Assembly (NCBI RefSeq): GCF_017744445.1
Contig: NZ_JAGIBH010000011.1
Span: forward strand, 62,001 to 126,000
Source: Caulobacter sp.
Lineage (GTDB): Bacteria; Pseudomonadota; Alphaproteobacteria; Caulobacterales; Caulobacteraceae
Length of the DNA: 64,000 bases
Direction of reading: 5' to 3'
Position 1 is the stretch's first letter, and every line of letters starts with the position of its first letter. Both the position numbers and the translations under genes were made by a program. The notes beneath the pieces are model-generated. The model saw nothing but the letters and a program-made list of their open reading frames with translations, did not search any database and was not told the origin of the DNA. Shown in pieces: positions 16,807-24,674 of this stretch.

Positions 16807-17238
16807 ATGCTGAGCGGCGGCTGCCAATGCGGCGCGGTGCGGTTCCGGGTCGAGGGCGAACCGGGGCGGGCCTCCATCTGCTGGTGCCGCATGTGCCAGA
16901 AGGCCTTCGGCGGGCCGTTCGGGGCGCTGGTGACGGTGAATGTCGCCGACCTGGCGTGGACGCGGGGCGAGCGGTCGACGTTCCAGAGCTCGGACGCGGT
17001 CAAGCGCGGCTTCTGCGCGGCCTGCGGGACGCCGCTGACCTACGAGTACAGCGACGAGAAGATCGATCTGTCGGTGTTCGCCTTCGACGATCCGTCGGCG
17101 GTGGAGCCGGGGGTGCAGTTGGCGGTCGAGAGCCGGCCGGCGTGGATGGAGCACCTGGCGCGGATGCCGGTGCGGCCGCCGATGGGCGGGTCCAGCGTGG
17201 CGGTGGTGTCGCGGCAGCATCCGGATCGGGATACCTAG
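16807..17238 (+). CDS. GFA-family zinc protein (Mss4-like)
   Basis: A 143-residue GFA (glutathione-dependent formaldehyde-activating) domain protein. Zinc ligands are GGCQCGAVRF (about residue 5), CWCRMCQKAFG (about 26-31) and FCAACGTPL (about 70). Many family members are annotated only by fold and do not act on formaldehyde. It lies 4 bases after the preceding gene, so it is probably the last gene of the dapF run. Confidence 0.9.
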   Translation: MLSGGCQCGAVRFRVEGEPGRASICWCRMCQKAFGGPFGALVTVNVADLAWTRGERSTFQSSDAVKRGFCAACGTPLTYEYSDEKIDLSVFAFDDPSAVEPGVQLAVESRPAWMEHLARMPVRPPMGGSSVAVVSRQHPDRDT

Positions 17239-17240
17239 TT

Positions 17241-17364
17241 CCTTCTCCCCTTGCGGGAGAAGGTGGCCCGAAGGGCCGGATGAGGGGTCGATAGTTCTGT
17301 CGGGTTAGTGCGACCCCTCACCCGACCCGCTTCGCGGGCCACCCTCTCCCGCAAGGGGAGAGGG
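17241..17364. repeat. Intergenic palindromic repeat invading the UPF0126 gene
   Basis: Arms of 30 bp at 17241-17270 and 17335-17364 match as inverted repeats except at two positions. Each arm is itself a hairpin (TTCTCCC-CTTG-CGGGAGAA type). An inner pair TGAGGGGTCG / CGACCCCTCA lies at 17281-17290 and 17311-17320. The right half encodes the last 20 or so residues and the stop of the convergent gene. Confidence 0.85.
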
Positions 17365-17997
17365 AGACTCATCGCCCTCCGCGAACCCCGGCAAGCTCCA
17401 CCCGAACCTGATCGCCGCCGCCCGCAGCCCGAACGCCGCGACAAACCCCGCGATCCCGGCCGGCCAGAACGGCGCGCCCAGCAGCTGCAGAACCGCGAAC
17501 ACCGCCGCGCCCAGCAGCGCCGCCGTGATGTAGATCTCCCGCCGCAGCAGCAGGTTCGGCTCCTCGGCCAGCACGTCGCGGATCACCCCGCCGAAGGCGG
17601 TGGTCAGCACCCCCATCACCACGGCGCTGAACGGATGCACGCCCAGGCTCAGCGCCTTGGCCGTGCCCACGACCGCGTAGGCCGCCATGCCCAGGGCGTC
17701 CAGCCACAGCAGCGCCCGGAACCGCCAGCCGCGCTTGCCCAGCAGCCAGACCACGGTCGCCGCCGCCAGGCACGCCAGGATGTAGCCCGGCCGCTGCACC
17801 CAGAAGACCGGCGCTCCGATCAGGAGGTCGCGCAGCGTGCCGCCGCCCACACCCGTGATGGCGGCGAAGAATCCGAACGTGATGATGTCATGCTTGCGCC
17901 GAGCCGCCGCGAGGGCGCCCGTTGCCCCGAAAACGGCCGCGGCGGCGTAGTCGAGCCAGAAAAGCGCGGTCCCGAGGGGGTCTAGGTGCACGTCCAT
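17305..17997 (-). CDS. UPF0126 / TRIC-type cation channel family protein
   Basis: A 230-residue membrane protein with six to seven helices and two copies of the family motif: GATGALAAARRKHDIITFG...GVGGGTLRDLL and the second-half AYAVVGTAKAL...GVIRDVL. These glycine-rich kinked helices are typical of prokaryotic TRIC/UPF0126 proteins, which form trimeric cation channels. The last stretch after about residue 208 (DESPSPLAGEGGPRSGSGEG) is not family sequence; it is translated from a palindromic repeat. The core is intact, so the protein is probably functional. Confidence 0.88.
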   Translation of the reverse strand: MDVHLDPLGTALFWLDYAAAAVFGATGALAAARRKHDIITFGFFAAITGVGGGTLRDLLIGAPVFWVQRPGYILACLAAATVVWLLGKRGWRFRALLWLDALGMAAYAVVGTAKALSLGVHPFSAVVMGVLTTAFGGVIRDVLAEEPNLLLRREIYITAALLGAAVFAVLQLLGAPFWPAGIAGFVAAFGLRAAAIRFGWSLPGFAEGDESPSPLAGEGGPRSGSGEGSH

Positions 17998-18088
17998 GCC
18001 CCGTCATGCCACGGCTGTGCCGGGTCCGTGAACCATGTGGCGGTAATATCCGATTTACACTTTCGCCCGTTCGACTAAAGGGGCGCGG

Positions 18089-19030
18089 ATGAGCGATAAG
18101 CCCGAGCAGAAAAAAGGCTGGTTCCAGCGCCTGACGTCTGGCCTGACCCGGTCCTCCCAGCAGATGACCGAGCAGGTCACCGGGGTCTTCACCAAGAAGC
18201 CCCTGGACCAGGAACAGCTGGACGCCCTGGAAGAGATGCTGATCGAGGCCGACCTCGGTCCGCAGATCGCCGCCCGTATCACCGAAGCCTTCGGCAAGGC
18301 GCGCTTCGGCAAGTCGTCGACCGACGACGAGGTCAAGGAAGCCCTGGCCGAGCTGATCGCCGCCGAGCTCTCCGACCGCCAGGGTGACTTCGATCCCCTG
18401 AACGGCCCGCGCCCCTATGTCGTGCTGTTCATCGGCGTCAACGGCTCGGGCAAGACCACGACCCTGGGCAAGATCGCCGCCGACCTGACCGAGAAGGGCG
18501 CCCGCGTCCTGATCGCCGCCGGCGACACCTTCCGCGCCGCCGCCGTCGAGCAGCTGAAGGTCTGGGCCGACCGGGCTGGGGCCGACTTCATGTCCAAGCC
18601 CACCGGTTCGGACGCCGCCGCCCTGGCCTATGAGGCCGTCGAGCGCGCCAAGGCCGAGCACTATGACGTGGTGCTGATCGACACCGCCGGCCGCCTGCAG
18701 AACAAGCAGGGCCTGATGGACGAGCTCCTGAAAGTCATCCGTGTCGTGAAGAAGGTCGATCCCGACTATCCGCACGAGACCCTGCTCGTTTTGGACGCCA
18801 CGGTCGGCCGCAACGCCCTGGCCCAGGAGAAGATCTTCGGCAACCAGGTCGGCGTGTCCGGGATTGTCATGACCAAGCTGGACGGCACCGCGCGCGGCGG
18901 GGTGCTGGTGCCGGTGGCGCGCGCCTCCGACAGCCCGATCAAGCTGATCGGCGTCGGCGAAGGCGTCGACGACCTGCAACCGTTCGACGCCCGCGCCTTC
19001 TCGCGCTCCCTCGTCGGCCTGAAGGACTGA
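18089..19030 (+). CDS. ftsY: Signal recognition particle receptor FtsY
   Basis: A 313-residue SRP GTPase. An N-domain four-helix bundle (about residues 25-100) is followed by the G domain: GVNGSGKTTTLGK (about 115), DTFRAAAVEQL, DTAGR (about 195), TKLDGTARGG (about 258) and GVGEGVDDLQPF near the end. Unlike E. coli FtsY, there is only a short N-terminal segment and no long acidic A domain. It docks SRP-ribosome complexes at the inner membrane and pairs with Ffh, encoded at 41504-43033 in this window. yciB follows after 3 bases. Confidence 0.97.
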   Translation: MSDKPEQKKGWFQRLTSGLTRSSQQMTEQVTGVFTKKPLDQEQLDALEEMLIEADLGPQIAARITEAFGKARFGKSSTDDEVKEALAELIAAELSDRQGDFDPLNGPRPYVVLFIGVNGSGKTTTLGKIAADLTEKGARVLIAAGDTFRAAAVEQLKVWADRAGADFMSKPTGSDAAALAYEAVERAKAEHYDVVLIDTAGRLQNKQGLMDELLKVIRVVKKVDPDYPHETLLVLDATVGRNALAQEKIFGNQVGVSGIVMTKLDGTARGGVLVPVARASDSPIKLIGVGEGVDDLQPFDARAFSRSLVGLKD

Positions 19031-19033
19031 TCC

Positions 19034-19645
19034 GTGAGCGAAGCGCCTGCCGAGACTCCGAAAAAGAACAATGGCTGGGTCCGGACGGTCGTCGACTACG
19101 GCGCGGCCCTGGCGTTCGGCGCGACCTATTTCATCACCAAGGATTTCCAGAAGGCGACCTGGGTGCTGGTCGCCGCCTCGGCCGCGGCCCTGGCCATCGG
19201 CTACGCGGTCGAGCGCCGCCTGGCCCTGCTGCCGCTGTTTTTCGGCGGCATGGCCCTGGTGTTCGGCACGCTGGGCCTGATCTTCCACAGCGACGTCTTC
19301 GTGAAGATCAAGGTGACGGTGATCAACCTGGCCCTGGCCGCCTTCCTGTTCGGCGGCGTACTGACCAAGCGCCAGCCGCTGAAGCTGATCATGGGCGAGG
19401 CCCTGCACCTGCCCGACGCGGCCTGGCGCACCCTGACCCTGCGCTATGGCGGCTATTTCGCGGTCGTCGCCCTGCTGAACGAGATCGTCCGCAACACCCA
19501 GGGCACAGACACCTGGGTGAAGTTCCGCATCGGCCTGCTGCCGCTGGCGCTGGTGTTCGTCGCCACCCAGGTGCCCTTCATGATGAAGCACATGGCCAAG
19601 GGCGATGAGCCGACGGCGGCCGAACCCCCGGACGCGGGCTTCTAG
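19034..19645 (+). CDS. yciB: Inner-membrane septation protein YciB/IspZ family
   Basis: A 203-residue protein with about five hydrophobic helices and the family features GATYFITKDFQKATWVL, KIKVTVINLALAAFLFGGVL and NEIVRNTQGTDTWVKFRI. YciB-family proteins span the inner membrane and have been linked to envelope and division maintenance. The GTG start at 19034 lies 3 bases after the ftsY stop, so both are translated from one message. Charged, Pro-rich C-terminus. Confidence 0.9.
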   Translation: MSEAPAETPKKNNGWVRTVVDYGAALAFGATYFITKDFQKATWVLVAASAAALAIGYAVERRLALLPLFFGGMALVFGTLGLIFHSDVFVKIKVTVINLALAAFLFGGVLTKRQPLKLIMGEALHLPDAAWRTLTLRYGGYFAVVALLNEIVRNTQGTDTWVKFRIGLLPLALVFVATQVPFMMKHMAKGDEPTAAEPPDAGF

Positions 19646-19745
19646 GTTTCCGCCGTCCACGGACCGTTGTCGTCAAATCGACGTGTTAGGGTGCTAGCGT
19701 TCGCCCGTCGGCCGAGTGAGGCCGTGCGGAATTGGGGACGCGAGC

Positions 19746-20306
19746 ATGGCCAAGAGCAAGGGTGAGAAGACGGTCGGGGGTCTCCTGGAGCGCTCGCCCA
19801 GCCACCTGCTGCACCGGGTCCTGCAACTGGCGCTCGACATCTATGCCGAGGAGTGCGGCGAGGCCGGGGTCACCCAGCGCCAGTTCGCCGTGCTGGCCGC
19901 CGTGGCCGAGAACGAGGGTGTCACCCAGACCGCCCTGGTCCGCGCCACCGGCATCGACCGCTCGACCCTGGCCGACATGGTCGCCCGCATGATCACCAAG
20001 GGCCATCTGGAACGTCAGCGCTCCAGCGAGGACGCCCGCGCCAACAGCGTGCGCCTGACCGACGCCGGTCGCGAGGCGCTGGAGACCATCCGCCCGATGG
20101 TCGGCATGGCCGACGCCCGCATCCTGGCGCTGCTCAAGCCGGGCAAGCGCGAAGGCTTCCTCGACCTCCTCTCCGACATGGCCGGCGCCGAGCTGCACCC
20201 GGCCGAAGCCGAGCCCAAGGCCAAGAAGCTGAAGGCGCCCAAGGCCGAAAAGCCGAAAAAGGACAAGAAGCCCAAGAAGGACAAGGCCGCGAAGAAGGCG
20301 GCTTAA
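19746..20306 (+). CDS. MarR-family regulator with Lys-rich tail
   Basis: A 186-residue protein. The MarR winged helix runs from about residue 18 to 145 (RQFAVLAAVAENEGVTQTAL, TGIDRSTLADMVARM, RTDAR-like wing SSEDARANSVRLTDAGRE). After about residue 150 comes a repetitive Lys/Pro/Ala tail (KAPKAEKPKKDKKPKKDK) reminiscent of histone H1-like proteins, which could add non-specific DNA binding. The start is MAKSKGEK at 19746 with upstream GGGGACGCGAGC. Ligand and targets unknown. Stands alone. Confidence 0.87.
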   Translation: MAKSKGEKTVGGLLERSPSHLLHRVLQLALDIYAEECGEAGVTQRQFAVLAAVAENEGVTQTALVRATGIDRSTLADMVARMITKGHLERQRSSEDARANSVRLTDAGREALETIRPMVGMADARILALLKPGKREGFLDLLSDMAGAELHPAEAEPKAKKLKAPKAEKPKKDKKPKKDKAAKKAA

Positions 20307-20334
20307 AGGGCTTTTCTCGCTTTCCCTTGATTGC

Positions 20335-20467
20335 CTTCCTCGCCCTTGTGGCGAGGATCCATGGTTCTGCCAGGTTCGGAATTTCAGGAGGGGGCGCCGC
20401 CGAGGTTGGCGCGCGCCCACAGTGGCTCTGGACGCTGGACCCTGGGTCCTAGGCACAAGGCCTAGGA
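20335..20467. repeat. Diverged copy of the CCCTTGTGG palindromic repeat
   Basis: Hairpin CCTCGCC-CTTGT-GGCGAGG at 20338-20356 on the left and TCCTAGGC-ACAA-GGCCTAGGA at 20447-20467 on the right share the CTTGTG core with the repeat at 7730-7860, in inverted orientation about 90 bp apart. Compensating changes keep each hairpin paired. It fills most of the gap between the MarR gene and the next. Confidence 0.6.
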
Positions 20468-20498
20468 AAACAGAATTGGAAGGCTTGGGGCCGGAGCC

Positions 20499-20774
20499 CT
20501 AGACCACGATATTCAGTAGCGAGCCCGGGCGCAGGATCTTCTGCGGCTGGGCGTCGGGCTGCACGAACGGCTTCTGCGGCGCGGGGCGGTGCTGCGGCTG
20601 AGCCATGGTCTGCATCTGCACCGTCGACGGCGCGGCGGCCGGACGGGTCGGGGCCGCGTCGCCCAGGGCCTGCTGGAAGAACGCCGCGCGCGTCGACGCG
20701 GCCGGACCCGAGGCGGGGGCGGCGGCGGGCTTCGACGGGACGGACGGCCAACCGGCGGGACGGACGTTGCTCAT
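20499..20774 (-). CDS. Small Ala/Pro/Gln-rich hypothetical protein
   Basis: A 91-residue protein, low complexity and probably disordered (PAAAPSTVQMQTMAQ), with an ordered-looking C-terminus KILRPGSLLNIVV. No signal peptide or membrane segment. I do not recognise it; the hydrophobic end may be a binding motif. It is divergent from the next gene across a region with two GTTAAC sites. Support for coding is the full-length GC-rich codon pattern and a sensible ATG, so moderate. Confidence 0.55.
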   Translation of the reverse strand: MSNVRPAGWPSVPSKPAAAPASGPAASTRAAFFQQALGDAAPTRPAAAPSTVQMQTMAQPQHRPAPQKPFVQPDAQPQKILRPGSLLNIVV

Positions 20775-20792
20775 GACGCGGACTGTAACATG

Positions 20793-20833
20793 GTTAACGG
20801 AACTTCGGCGAGTATGGTCAACGCGGAGTTAAC
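20793..20833. promoter_or_regulatory. Two GTTAAC sites in a divergent promoter
   Basis: GTTAAC at 20793-20798 and 20828-20833, 35 bp apart, lie between two divergent genes. TTAAC is half of the CtrA consensus TTAA-N7-TTAAC of Caulobacter, but neither copy has the second half at the right spacing. Weak candidate for cell-cycle control. Confidence 0.3.
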
Positions 20834-20880
20834 AGGATAGGTCCGCGACCAGTGAGCGCACCTTGTCCTCTGGAGACCCC

Positions 20881-21264
20881 GTGAACCGGCAGAAGATTAT
20901 CTTCCTGGTCGTCCTGATCGCGGTCGGGCTGTTCATCGCCGCCATGGTCGGCTCGATGATGCCGAGCAAGGAGACCCTGCCGAACGGCTACCAGCTGTCG
21001 ATGGGCGGCAAGGGCGAGACCTGGATCCGCTCGCCGGACCGCCAGACCCTGGTGACGGATGTGAGCGGGGTCTGGACCTCGGCCGACAGGATGCTGGTCG
21101 AGCGCCACCAGACCGACGACAAGCCGCCGTTCGAATTGCTGGACTGCGACTACCAGGTCGCGGAAGGCAAGGGCGCCCTGAAGCCGGTCGCCAAGGCCGA
21201 GGCCCTGGCCATGCTGGCCAGGCTGGAGCGCCAGGCGGCCTCGCCCAAGACCTGCGTGAAGTAG
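20881..21264 (+). CDS. Membrane-anchored hypothetical protein
   Basis: A 127-residue protein with one N-terminal transmembrane anchor (KIIFLVVLIAVGLFIAAMVG, about residues 4-23) and a soluble part with the pattern GETWIRSPDRQTLV and LLDCDYQV. The GTG start at 20881 is preceded by TGGAG at 5-6 bases. Function unknown. Its 3' end is 4 bases from the end of convergent ccmG. Confidence 0.7.
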   Translation: MNRQKIIFLVVLIAVGLFIAAMVGSMMPSKETLPNGYQLSMGGKGETWIRSPDRQTLVTDVSGVWTSADRMLVERHQTDDKPPFELLDCDYQVAEGKGALKPVAKAEALAMLARLERQAASPKTCVK

Positions 21265-21268
21265 CGGC

Positions 21269-21781
21269 CTACTTCGCCTGCTTGAGCAGGTCCTCGGCCG
21301 CGTCGGGCGTCAGCGGGCCGGTGTGCTTGGCGATGATCATGCCGTCCGAGCCGACCAGATAGGTCTCGGGCACGCCGGTGACGCCGAACTCGAAGCCCGC
21401 GCGGCCGTCGCGGTCGACCAGGCGCTCGGCGAACGGGTCGCCCAGGCGGGTGAGGAAGGCCTGGGTGTTGGCCGGGGCGTCCTTGTAGGCGATGCCGACC
21501 ACCTTCACGCCCTGGGCCTTCAGGGCCATCAGCTGCGGGTGCTCGACCTCGCAAGGGGCGCACCACGACGCGAAGAAGTTGACCAGGATCGGACCGTCGG
21601 CCGCGTTGCGGATCGGCGCGTCGCGGCCGCTGGCCAGCTCGGGCAGGGCCAGCGGCGGCGCAAGCTTGCCGACCAGGGCGTGCGGCTGGACATGCGGGTC
21701 GCGCTTGAGCGCATAGCCCGCGAACAGGGCCGCCAGGGCGATCAGCACCAGCAGCGGGGCGAAGGCCAGGACGCGCTTCAC
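21269..21781 (-). CDS. ccmG: Cytochrome c maturation thioredoxin CcmG (DsbE)
   Basis: A 170-residue periplasmic thioredoxin tethered by one N-terminal helix (LAFAPLLVLIALAALFAGYA). The active site is ASWCAPCEVEHP at about residue 80, with the CcmG-specific VGIAYKD, GVTGVPETY (cis-Pro) and following region. It reduces apocytochrome c cysteines before heme attachment. The GTG start at 21781 overlaps the ccmD stop as GTGA. Last gene of the ccmC-D-G unit. Confidence 0.93.
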   Translation of the reverse strand: MKRVLAFAPLLVLIALAALFAGYALKRDPHVQPHALVGKLAPPLALPELASGRDAPIRNAADGPILVNFFASWCAPCEVEHPQLMALKAQGVKVVGIAYKDAPANTQAFLTRLGDPFAERLVDRDGRAGFEFGVTGVPETYLVGSDGMIIAKHTGPLTPDAAEDLLKQAK

Positions 21782-21945
21782 GACTTCAGCTCGTCGAGTT
21801 CGGCCTGCAGGCGCTCGGCTTGTCGCTTCCAGCGGCGGGCGCCGGCCAGGCTGTCGGCGATCAGCCAGGCGAAGGCGACCGCCGAGATGGCGAAGGCGGG
21901 CCACAGATAGGCGGCGTACTTGCCGGCGTCGAAATCGAAGCTCAT
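21778..21945 (-). CDS. ccmD: Heme exporter protein CcmD
   Basis: A 55-residue protein: short N-terminus MSFDFDAGKYAAYLWPAFAI, a single transmembrane helix, then a basic/charged helix (RRWKRQAERLQAELDELKS). This is the size and layout of CcmD, which helps release holo-CcmE from the CcmABC complex. It overlaps ccmC by 4 nt (ATGA) and ccmG by 4 nt (GTGA). It is easily missed in annotation because of its length. Confidence 0.9.
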   Translation of the reverse strand: MSFDFDAGKYAAYLWPAFAISAVAFAWLIADSLAGARRWKRQAERLQAELDELKS

Positions 21946-22691
21946 CGGGCGGTCTCGGCCAGTTTCAGCGACAGGCCGCGGGCCTTGCGCCGCCAGACGA
22001 GAGCCCGGATGCGCACCAGCCACAGCGCGCCGAAGCCGCCCAGATAGGCCAGGCCCATCAGCGCCGCCGGCCAGGCATAGATCGCCGGCAGGCCATCGCC
22101 CTTGGCGGCCATGAAGGTGGACGAGCCCTGGTGCAGGGTGTTCCACCAGTCGACCGAGAACTTGACCACCGGCAGGTTGATCACGCCGACCAGGGCCAGG
22201 ATCGCGGCGGCGCGAGCGGCCTTCTGCTCGTCCTCCAGCGACCCCCGCAGGGCCATGTAGCCGAGATAGAACAGCAGCAGCACCAGCACCGAGGTCAGGC
22301 GCGCGTCCCACACCCACCAGGTCCCCCACATCGGCTTGCCCCACAGCGAGCCGGTGATCAGGGCCAGGGCGGTATAGACCGCGCCGATCGGGGCGCAGGC
22401 CTGGGCGGCCAGGTCGGCCAGGGCTTGCCGGAAGACCAGGGCCAGGAAGCTGGCGACCCCGAGACAGACATAGATGAACATCGACAGCACGGCGGCTGGG
22501 ATGTGGATGAACATCATCCGCACCGTATCGCCCTGCTGATAGTCCTCGGGGACCAGGAAGGTCATGACCAGGCCGGCGATGGCGGCGAGGGTCGACAGCA
22601 CGCCCAATAGCGGCGCGGCCCATCGCGAGAAGGTCATGAACCGCTCGGGATTGGTCAGGAAATCGAACGTGTGGCGCGCGTCCATGTCCAC
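21942..22691 (-). CDS. ccmC: Heme exporter / heme handling protein CcmC
   Basis: A 249-residue protein with six transmembrane helices and the tryptophan-rich WWD motif GTWWVWDARLTS (about residues 120-131) that binds heme, flanked by conserved histidines (MFIHIPAAVLSMFIY at about 70; WWNTLHQGSS at about 180). It loads heme on CcmE. The start is 22691, or the second Met at 22685. Upstream on the same strand is the LTxxQ gene, about 100 bp away. Confidence 0.94.
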   Translation of the reverse strand: MDMDARHTFDFLTNPERFMTFSRWAAPLLGVLSTLAAIAGLVMTFLVPEDYQQGDTVRMMFIHIPAAVLSMFIYVCLGVASFLALVFRQALADLAAQACAPIGAVYTALALITGSLWGKPMWGTWWVWDARLTSVLVLLLFYLGYMALRGSLEDEQKAARAAAILALVGVINLPVVKFSVDWWNTLHQGSSTFMAAKGDGLPAIYAWPAALMGLAYLGGFGALWLVRIRALVWRRKARGLSLKLAETAR

Positions 22692-22792
22692 GCTCTAGAG
22701 CGGCGCGTCGGCGCGGGCAATGGCCGTATCGCTACTGAAGCGGAGAAGACGCGACGTGTGCAGGCACGCCGCGCCTTCACGCCCGATCGGGG

Positions 22793-23389
22793 TCAGCCGA
22801 CCTTGCGCTGGATGATGACCTTGCGGTCGCCGCTCTTGAAGACCTGCGGACCGCGGGTGTCGAAGCGGTGCACGTGGAAGCCGCCGCCGTCGCGACCGCC
22901 GTCCATGCCCAGCACGTCGAAGGTCTTCTGCTGGCTGGGGGTCAGGGCCAGGTAGAAGGCGCGGGTGGCTTCGGCGCGGGCCTTCATGGCGTCGGCGGCC
23001 TTGGCCATATGGTCCAGGCGCTCCAGCGTGGTCGGGGGCGCGGGCTCGGCGCCGTCCTTGGCCTCTTCCTTCTTGATGACCATGGGCTTGGGCGCGGTGG
23101 CCTCGACGAAGGCCTTCAGGGCGCGGTCCTGGTCGGGGCGCAGCTGCAGGACGTCGCGCAGGCGCTGGGCGCGCTTTTCCGGATCCGGGGCGCGGAAGTG
23201 GTGGCTCATCATGCCCATGTCCGGGCCCATGGCCATCAGCATGTCCAGCGGCGGCAGCGGCGGGGCCGGGGGCGCTGGCGGAGCGGGCGGCGGCGGCGGG
23301 GCGGGGATCTGGGCCGAGGCGGCGCCAGCGGCTGCCAAGACGGTGACGGCGGCGCCCGCGAGCGCCAGGCGAACAAGCGATTTACGCAT
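22793..23389 (-). CDS. Periplasmic LTxxQ-motif protein (CpxP/Spy-like)
   Basis: A 198-residue exported protein. Signal peptide MRKSLVRLALAGAAVTVLAA with cleavage after SAQ; a Pro/Ala run (IPAPPPPPAPPAPPAPP); a Met/His patch (MGPDMGMMSHHF) that could bind metal; and helical LTPSQQKTFDVL (about residue 155), an LTxxQ motif as in CpxP/Spy/ZraP periplasmic stress proteins. The start at 23389 is at the signal peptide with GGGAGC upstream. A metal or envelope-stress role is inferred. Confidence 0.8.
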   Translation of the reverse strand: MRKSLVRLALAGAAVTVLAAAGAASAQIPAPPPPPAPPAPPAPPLPPLDMLMAMGPDMGMMSHHFRAPDPEKRAQRLRDVLQLRPDQDRALKAFVEATAPKPMVIKKEEAKDGAEPAPPTTLERLDHMAKAADAMKARAEATRAFYLALTPSQQKTFDVLGMDGGRDGGGFHVHRFDTRGPQVFKSGDRKVIIQRKVG

Positions 23390-23623
23390 GGGTTGTGAGC
23401 TCCCTGAAGTGTTGATGGGCGAGAGCTTGGCCATCTGGATATGGCGCGAAAATGTCCGGATTCATGAACAATGTTACATGATTGGCGGGGTTCGAAAGGC
23501 GCCGCGCCTTGCGCTCAAGCTGGCGCGCGTTATGTCAGCTGCCACATCCGGGATCGTCATCCTCTAGACAGCGCGCAGGGCTCGCCAGGCGCGCGCCTGC
23601 CCGCCTACGCCATTGGAGTCCGC

Positions 23624-24517
23624 ATGAAGTCGCTCGCTTTCGTTGCCTTGGCCGTTGCGGGCGTCTCGTGGGGTCTGGGCTTTCCGACCGGGAAGCTGAT
23701 CCTGACCCAGACGGACTCCAGCCACATGGTGCTGCTGCGCTTCGCCGTGGCCGCCCTGGCCGCCGCGCCGTTCGCCCTGCGCCGCGCCGAGGTGCGGGCG
23801 TTGTTCAAGTCGCCGATCGTGCTGCTGGCCGGCGTGCTCTACGGCGTGGCGTTCATGGTCCAGTTCGAGGGCCTGGCGCACGTGTCGGTGACGGTGGCGG
23901 CGCTGCTGGTCGGCGCCATGCCGGCCCTGATCGCCGTCAGCGCCAAGGTGCTGGGCGAGAAGGTCTCGAAGATGTCGTGGGCCGGCGTGGCGGCGGCGAC
24001 CTTGGGCGCGGCCTGCATCGCCGGCAAGCCGGACGGGGCCAGCTCGCCCTACGGCGTGGCCCTGTCGATCGGGGCGCTGTTCCTGTTCCTGGCCTGGCTG
24101 CTGACCTTGCGGAGGGCGCCGAAGGCCCCGAACGCCATGGCCATCCCGGCGGTGTCGATCATCGTGGCGGCCGCGACCATCCTGCCGATCGCCTTCTTCA
24201 TGCACGGTCCGCCGAAGCTGGATCTGACCGCGCCGGTGTGGGCCGCGATCCTGGCCCAGGGCGTGCTGGCGACCTTGCTCGCCACCGCCGCCTGGCAGTA
24301 CGGCGCGGCCCGGGTCGGAGCGGCCAGCGCCGGAGTGTTCATCAATATCGAGCCCCTGATCGGCGCGGCCTGCGGCGTGCTGCTGTTCGGCGACCACCTG
24401 ACCGCGGCGCTGTTCGCTGGCGGGGCGCTGATCATCGGCGGCAGCTTGCTGGTGGTGCTGGGAGAGAAGAAGGCGGCGCTGGGGGATGTGCAGGCGACGG
24501 TGGCGTCGACGGCGTAG
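23624..24517 (+). CDS. DMT-superfamily (EamA) transporter
   Basis: A 297-residue protein with ten predicted transmembrane helices in two EamA halves (SWGLGFPTGKLIL...; GVFINIEPLIGAACGVLLFG near residue 240). Substrate unknown; relatives export amino acids or metabolites. The start at 23624 (MKSLAF) begins the first helix; sequence upstream in frame is not membrane-like. It splits the two ccm blocks, but there is no evidence of a heme role. Confidence 0.9.
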   Translation: MKSLAFVALAVAGVSWGLGFPTGKLILTQTDSSHMVLLRFAVAALAAAPFALRRAEVRALFKSPIVLLAGVLYGVAFMVQFEGLAHVSVTVAALLVGAMPALIAVSAKVLGEKVSKMSWAGVAAATLGAACIAGKPDGASSPYGVALSIGALFLFLAWLLTLRRAPKAPNAMAIPAVSIIVAAATILPIAFFMHGPPKLDLTAPVWAAILAQGVLATLLATAAWQYGAARVGAASAGVFINIEPLIGAACGVLLFGDHLTAALFAGGALIIGGSLLVVLGEKKAALGDVQATVASTA

Positions 24518-24534
24518 TTCTCAGCTGCAAATTC

Positions 24535-24647
24535 CTCGTCATCCCGGCCGAAGCGGAGCGTAGAGCCGGGACCCAGGGGCGGCCGGCACGGCGTTCACGC
24601 ACCCCCTGGGTCCCGGATCACGCCTGCGGCGCGTCCGGGATGACGAG
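24535..24647. repeat. Intergenic palindromic repeat (TCATCCCGG family)
   Basis: Outer arms CTCGTCATCCCGG at 24535-24547 and complement at 24635-24647, with inner pairing ACCCAGGGG (about 24591) to CCCCTGGGT (about 24603). It belongs to the same family as 9068-9175 and lies between convergent genes. Confidence 0.75.
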
Positions 24648-24674
24648 TTTAAGTGGGCCTGGCAGGAAGTTAAG

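Noticed and set aside
20793..20833. A full CtrA binding site
   Set aside because: Only TTAAC half sites occur; the second TTAA at 7-bp spacing is missing, so it is listed only as a weak regulatory candidate.
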